From NCBI GenBank assembly GCA_963854835.1, contig OY978525.1, positions 119,410,120 to 119,474,119 on the forward strand: DNA of 64,000 nt. Direction: 5' to 3'. Origin of the DNA: Megamerina dolium (taxonomy: Eukaryota > Arthropoda > Insecta > Diptera > Megamerinidae). The notes beneath the pieces are model-generated. The model saw nothing but the letters and a program-made list of their open reading frames with translations. It was not told where the DNA came from and searched no databases. This document shows, piece after piece, positions 59,886-64,000 of this stretch. How positions within the stretch are numbered: position 1 is the stretch's first letter; each line of letters begins with the position of its first letter. Made by a program: the position numbers and the translations under genes.

Positions 59886-60600
59886 ATATATACTTCAGAT
59901 TAAACAACAATAACAAAACAAACAAAAAAAAAGCAAATTAAATGAAATATGTGTGCACGAATGTCGTTTTGAAGAATTTAGAAATTTCGCACTATTCGCA
60001 CGTTAACTACAACACTAAGTAGTATGTAGCATACACTGTGACTTTGCTTGCTCTATTCTGTTGGACGGACGTCTATCCACAACACACACACTCGAGCAAA
60101 ATACACCAAATACCGTAGAAATTGCGTTGAATTTCTTATTCAATTCTTTTTTTTTCGATTTTTAAATATTCGATTTAAATTTTTTGTTTTGGGAAAGTTG
60201 CAGTAATTCAAAGAGCAGAAATTCCTTTTTTTTTATCAAAAGAACAACGACAACACACAGGCACTGGAACTGACTTGACACTTGAGACAACTCGCGGATT
60301 TAACACACACAACTGGCTAACTGGTTGATTGGATAGCTAGCTAGCTAACTGGCTGACAGTATTGATGCGATAATGCTACAGCGACACCTCCTCAACTCAA
60401 CGCGATTCACAATGGAAGAAGCGAGCAATTTTTAATTTGAAACCACACAAGCTCAACAACTGGTCATATCGGCGCAGCGTGGATGCTCACGAACAAAACG
60501 ACAAATACGACGAACGCTCTCAAGCGAACACACAGAATTCAGACAACAAACTTATTTGCTCCAATGCTCCAAGTATTCACAGGTGACTCTCTCTCTTACA
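59886..60600 (-). promoter_or_regulatory. Putative 5' UTR and promoter region of Amphiphysin
   Basis: The sequence upstream of the ATG is less AT-rich than its surroundings from about 60240 to 60560. A GAGAGAGAG-type run on the minus strand (CTCTCTCTCT at about 60588-60596) is a possible GAGA-factor site. No convincing TATA box or unique initiator could be picked by eye, and an untranslated first exon is possible. The placement is inference from position and composition. Confidence 0.4.
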
Positions 60601-63099
60601 GTTCACTTCTCAAACGCTCTACCAAAACAAACAAATAAATCTCATAATTTCAATCACATCTAATAAGTAGGTGGTGGCAGTATGATATTGTCAATTTTCA
60701 TTTTATGCCTTTAGAATAACAGCAAAACAACTGTATTCATTTAAAATATATAAGATTAAAATAATTTGTACTTATTTTCATGCAACACAGCTTTCTGTAG
60801 AGCTTATGACGTTGACAACAAATACAGCTGCTATCCATTAAAACAAAGTGACATATGTCACAGTTTAAAAGGCATTGAATACAAAAAAGAAAAAATAAGC
60901 GAGATGTGCTAAATATTACTTGTATGGATTTTACAATTAATCGGATCTTTTGAGACGTAGCATAAAAAGTTCTTTTAATATATATTCAGGGTAAATCACA
61001 TTCATATGGGATGAGACCTAGTCGCCCATAAGCAAAGTCAAAACTAAGATAATCCTAATTTTAGGGCCAGTTTTTTAGTGCGAGTTTAACTCGAATTTGT
61101 CGTTTAACTTCGATTTGCAGTTTTTTAGCCAAATTTCAATGTAATTTAAACGCTCAATCTAGCTGGTTTAAACTAAGAAGAAGCTAGCAGTCGTTCTTAT
61201 TCTGCTCTTGCACTACATTACATCTTTTCTTTAAAATTACGTAAACTGAGTTTCAACCTACTTTAAACTTGTACTGAAAACCTGACCCTTAGTATCGATT
61301 TTTGTATGGGAAACATGTCAAAAAAATTGATTGTAAATTTAAGATAATTTTAACTTTGACTACTACTACGGGCCCATGTTTTTATGGTTGAACGTTAAAG
61401 CATAGAATTGATTAAATATAAAAAATTATCGACTTTTTTCTGTAATTATGATCACAAATATTTAATTCATGCGGCAACCTTTAATAAGTGTTTAGAATAT
61501 TGATGTCAAATCAAAACAATATTTTTTTAAAAATTTATTCAACGAAAATATTTAAAAAGCCAATCATTCATCACGTGTAGCTCTCCCAACTTTTGAATGC
61601 TTTGTGAATTTGTTCCGCTGATTTTACTATGCAGGCTGATTCTAATTTGAATTTCGTACTCTAAGGAGGGGAAAAAAAACTGACGGCAACCTTTATCTAA
61701 AAAGTAATAATTAATAATAACAAGAATTAAAACTTTGTCATTTTATTTGAAAATTATTTTATGTTAAATAATACAATATTTCCTGCACGCAAAAAAAAGA
61801 CAAAGAACTTTACAAGATATGGAAAATTTCTTATACTTAATACAAAAACAAATTGATCAGTTTTTTGCATTTGCATTTGCTGTTGCATAAAAACAAAACA
61901 AACGTAGAGAGAGAGAGAGAGAGAGAGAATGAAACAGAGTAGATTTTCAGAATGGATATAAACAGCAGCAGGAAGCAGTTATTAAAATGTTTATTTGATT
62001 TTAGGTGTGAACAAATAAATCACAATTGCTACAATTTAACTGGTTGGTGGGTGGGGTGGTGACGATGTGGTATGGTAATTTTTGGAGAGCATTTCATTAC
62101 AATGTGCTGCAACTTAATTTTCACATCAAGGAAGAAAATTATTATTTAGGAATGATTTTACTTAAATATACACCTCGTAATTGTAGAACGATCAATGAAT
62201 GAAGAGAGAACGAAAATGGAAAACAATACATTTACTTTATACACTTGGGTTAATCTAATTAAAATTGATGTGATTTTTTTTTTTTTGCAAATTATTTATG
62301 TTGTTCAGATTGATAAGCTATTGTTTGTAATCTTAATACATTAAGTGTAATGTAGTTTGTAAGACTTGGTGTTCTATTTTGGTCAAACAACGTGTGGGGT
62401 AAATTTTCAAAAAAGTTATTCATCAAAAAATCTAATGTAATCTAAATCATAATCATTTTTTTTTAGAGACTATTTGAAAAATAATTTTGTTTTATTTCTT
62501 TTCTATCCATTTAAACAAATTCAAAAAGCTTAATTATTATTATATTTTCTATATGTATGTACGTACTCTCTTACTCATATTATATTCCTTTCATCATTCT
62601 CATGTAATCTTTTATATGTATATGTATATATAAAGTTTTTTTTTTATATTAAACTTATTTCCAAATATGGAATCTCTCCAGAGTTTACATGTTAATTTTT
62701 AATTTTTTTTTTTTGCAACTTACTGATGTGTGTATGAATGTGTGTGTGTGTAGTTGATATTTACTCTTGAAATATATGCTTTTTGCAAACTAAAATTGTT
62801 GAACTAATTTTACAATTTGTTTTTTTTTTTCTTTTTCTACTGCAATGCGCATTTAGTTATTGGTATTGTATATAATCAGAATTATTTTTATGTATGCAAG
62901 TATGTTGGTACATATTTTTTTGCATTTGAAATTCTATTCCTTAACGTAGTAATTTGATTCTCCTGTTTTATGCTCATCAAAATGTAAAATATTGGTTTTC
63001 ATTTAAAATAGGGAGAGAACGAAATAATCGAAAATCAAAAACGACGATATAAAGTTGAGTTGTAAAAACGAGAAACGAGAAAATATGTGTTCATTTCTT
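60601..63099. other. Intergenic stretch between Amphiphysin and the ANP32-like gene
   Basis: No ORF of interest was seen. A (GA)n run lies at 61906-61929. Much of the part nearest 63099 should be the 3' UTR of the ANP32-like gene on the minus strand. AATAAA on that strand occurs at 62491-62496 and 61990-61995, so the polyadenylation site is ambiguous. Short TG repeats lie near 62738-62752. Confidence 0.5.
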
Positions 63100-63146
63100 T
63101 TAACCATCATGCTTTCTTTTCTTGCCTCGTGCTTGCGGCTCTTCTT
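63100..63146 (-). CDS. ANP32/Mapmodulin-like protein, last coding exon
   Basis: This exon begins after an AG acceptor at 63147-63148 (ATTATAG on the minus strand). It encodes EEEPQARGKKRKHDG and then TAA at 63100-63102; the first Glu codon is split by the 68-bp intron (phase 1). The RGKKRK cluster is a likely nuclear localisation signal, in the same place as the RGQKRKR of vertebrate ANP32 tails. It belongs with the exon at 63215-63422. Confidence 0.7.
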
Positions 63147-63214
63147 CTATAATATAAAAGATTAATAAATATAATATAAAAGAAATGGATTAAAAATATT
63201 TCACTGCTACTAAC
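63147..63214 (-). other. 68-bp intron of the ANP32-like gene
   Basis: A short GT-AG intron (GTTAGTAG donor, TTATATTATAG acceptor) joins the acidic-tail exon to the last exon in phase 1. The split is supported because the joined frame is open and ends in a sensible basic tail. Confidence 0.7.
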
Positions 63215-63422
63215 CAGAAGCATTGTCGGCGGCGGCGGCGGCGGCTGCAGCAGCAGCACCTGCTTTATTACCGGTTGCTGAGACCACAGATTCATTGGCT
63301 TCACCTTCGCCTGCTTCATCATCATCAAAATCTTCGACATCATCCTCTTCATCGTCGTCATCATCGCCAGCGTTTTCTTCATCCCAGTCAGAATTATCTT
63401 CTTCGAGGTCATCGTTGTAAAC
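63215..63422 (-). CDS. ANP32/Mapmodulin-like protein, penultimate exon (acidic tail)
   Basis: The exon is bounded by an AG acceptor on its upstream side (AAAG at 63423-63426) and a GT donor at 63213-63214. Its 208 nt encode VYNDDLEEDNSDWDEENAG, an Asp/Glu-rich stretch (DDDDDEEDDVEDFDDDEAGE), NESVVSATGNKAG, nine alanines and DNAS. ANP32 proteins have an N-terminal leucine-rich repeat domain and this kind of acidic tail. They act as histone-binding chaperones, PP2A inhibitors and nuclear transport or mRNA-stability factors. The LRR exons lie beyond the window. The poly-Ala run between tail and NLS is unusual. Serine- or alanine-rich frames on the plus strand are shadows. Confidence 0.7.
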
Positions 63423-63697
63423 CTTTAAAATATATTTACAAATATAAATTACAAAAACAGCATTAAGACTTTGCCACGAACTATAATTCGTTTAACCCTT
63501 TGACTCCAAAATGAGTATAATGAGTATATATTTGCTGTCATAAATTTATTCATTGTGTGATAGGTGACAGATACTCAGAAGCCACACACTCTAATTAGTG
63601 TCAATTTGGTAACATAAAGTGACCAAGTAATATAATTACTTCTATGTGACTGAAATTAGGATCGACGAAGTCTCGTAATTTTATATAAAATTGATTA
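63423..63697. other. Intron of the ANP32-like gene, plus-side flank
   Basis: No coding exon was seen between the acidic-tail exon and the mariner that follows. The sequence is AT-rich. The TA target of the mariner is at 63696-63697. Confidence 0.5.
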
Positions 63698-64000
63698 CCA
63701 GGTGTACAAGCTCAAATTCGCTGTTTGCTCATAGATGGCGTTAGTGAACTTATTGAGCTATTATCGGCTGTGCATCCTTTTTTTGTATGAGTTTGACATC
63801 TGTTTACATCAATTAGTAAACATCATCAGTGATTTCATACAACATACATTTTTCCCCGTATAATCATGTCTAGTTTCGTGCCAGAAAAAGAGCATATGCG
63901 GGAAGCTCTACTTTTTTGCTTCAATTTGAAGAAATCTGTTGCTGAGTCGCATTGAATGCTTGTGAAGGCCTATGCTGACAGTGCGCTATCGGAAACCACT
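63698..64000 (+). mobile_element. Mos1-like mariner, 5' part, cut by window end
   Basis: The TIR starts CCAGGTGTACAAG, the classic mauritiana-subfamily terminus, directly after TA. The transposase starts at 63866 (MSSFVPEKEHMREALLFCFN, then LKKSVAESH). A stop codon TGA replaces the Arg codon that follows SH in intact relatives. The frame otherwise continues as MLVKAYADSALSETT to the window end. Apart from that stop the sequence looks well preserved. It sits in an intron of the ANP32-like gene, on the opposite strand. Confidence 0.9.

Noticed and set aside
63223..63466. Alanine/serine-rich and histidine-rich frames on the plus strand
   Set aside because: They are antisense shadows of the acidic tail and poly-Ala exon of the ANP32-like gene.

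Overview
The window looks like AT-rich nuclear DNA of a higher fly (Brachycera, plausibly a tephritid). The reasons are long poly-A/T and TA tracts, GT-AG introns, two recognisable insect genes, and a very high load of mariner-type DNA transposons, RTE-like and RNase H-bearing non-LTR retrotransposons, and tRNA-derived SINEs. The species is not proven by anything visible here.

Real genes lie only at the right end, and both are on the minus strand. At 63100-63422 are the last two coding exons of an ANP32/Mapmodulin-like acidic nuclear protein: an acidic tail, a poly-alanine run and a basic RGKKRK-type end. Its upstream (leucine-rich repeat) exons lie beyond the window. About 2.5 kb further along the minus strand, at 59817-59885, is the first coding exon of Amphiphysin. 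It holds the start codon and 23 codons of the N-terminal BAR helix and ends in a GTATGT donor. I found no second Amphiphysin exon, so 1-59816 may all be its first intron, or intron plus whatever lies beyond it.

The remaining ~59 kb is accessory sequence. I count at least fifteen mariner/Tc1-superfamily copies of several lineages: Mos1-like, irritans-like, other DD34D types, DD37D maT, and DD41D rosa-like. All are broken by stops, frameshifts or internal deletions, and several keep clear TIRs with TA duplications. Non-LTR elements comprise four RTE-type copies and three RNase H-domain relics. Short retroposons comprise a tRNA-derived SINE family (about seven copies) and a ~147 bp (CAA)n-tailed repeat seen twice. 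There are also hAT-like non-autonomous elements, a long inverted repeat, and five tandem arrays (345, 155, 143, 130 and 82 bp periods).

Insertions are often nested and can be ordered in time from target-site duplications. The clearest cases are: (i) a hAT-like element at 54578-56896 (8-bp TSD) holding a mariner relic, a 5'-truncated RTE (13-bp TSD) and a short SINE (13-bp TSD); (ii) an RNase H LINE fragment inside a mariner at 28691-29353 (9-bp TSD); and (iii) a 460-bp RTE derivative at 31728-32187 (10-bp TSD) that joins the RTE 5' region directly to its 3' end and may be a mobilised non-autonomous family. No CRISPR array, operon, rRNA gene or functional tRNA gene was seen.
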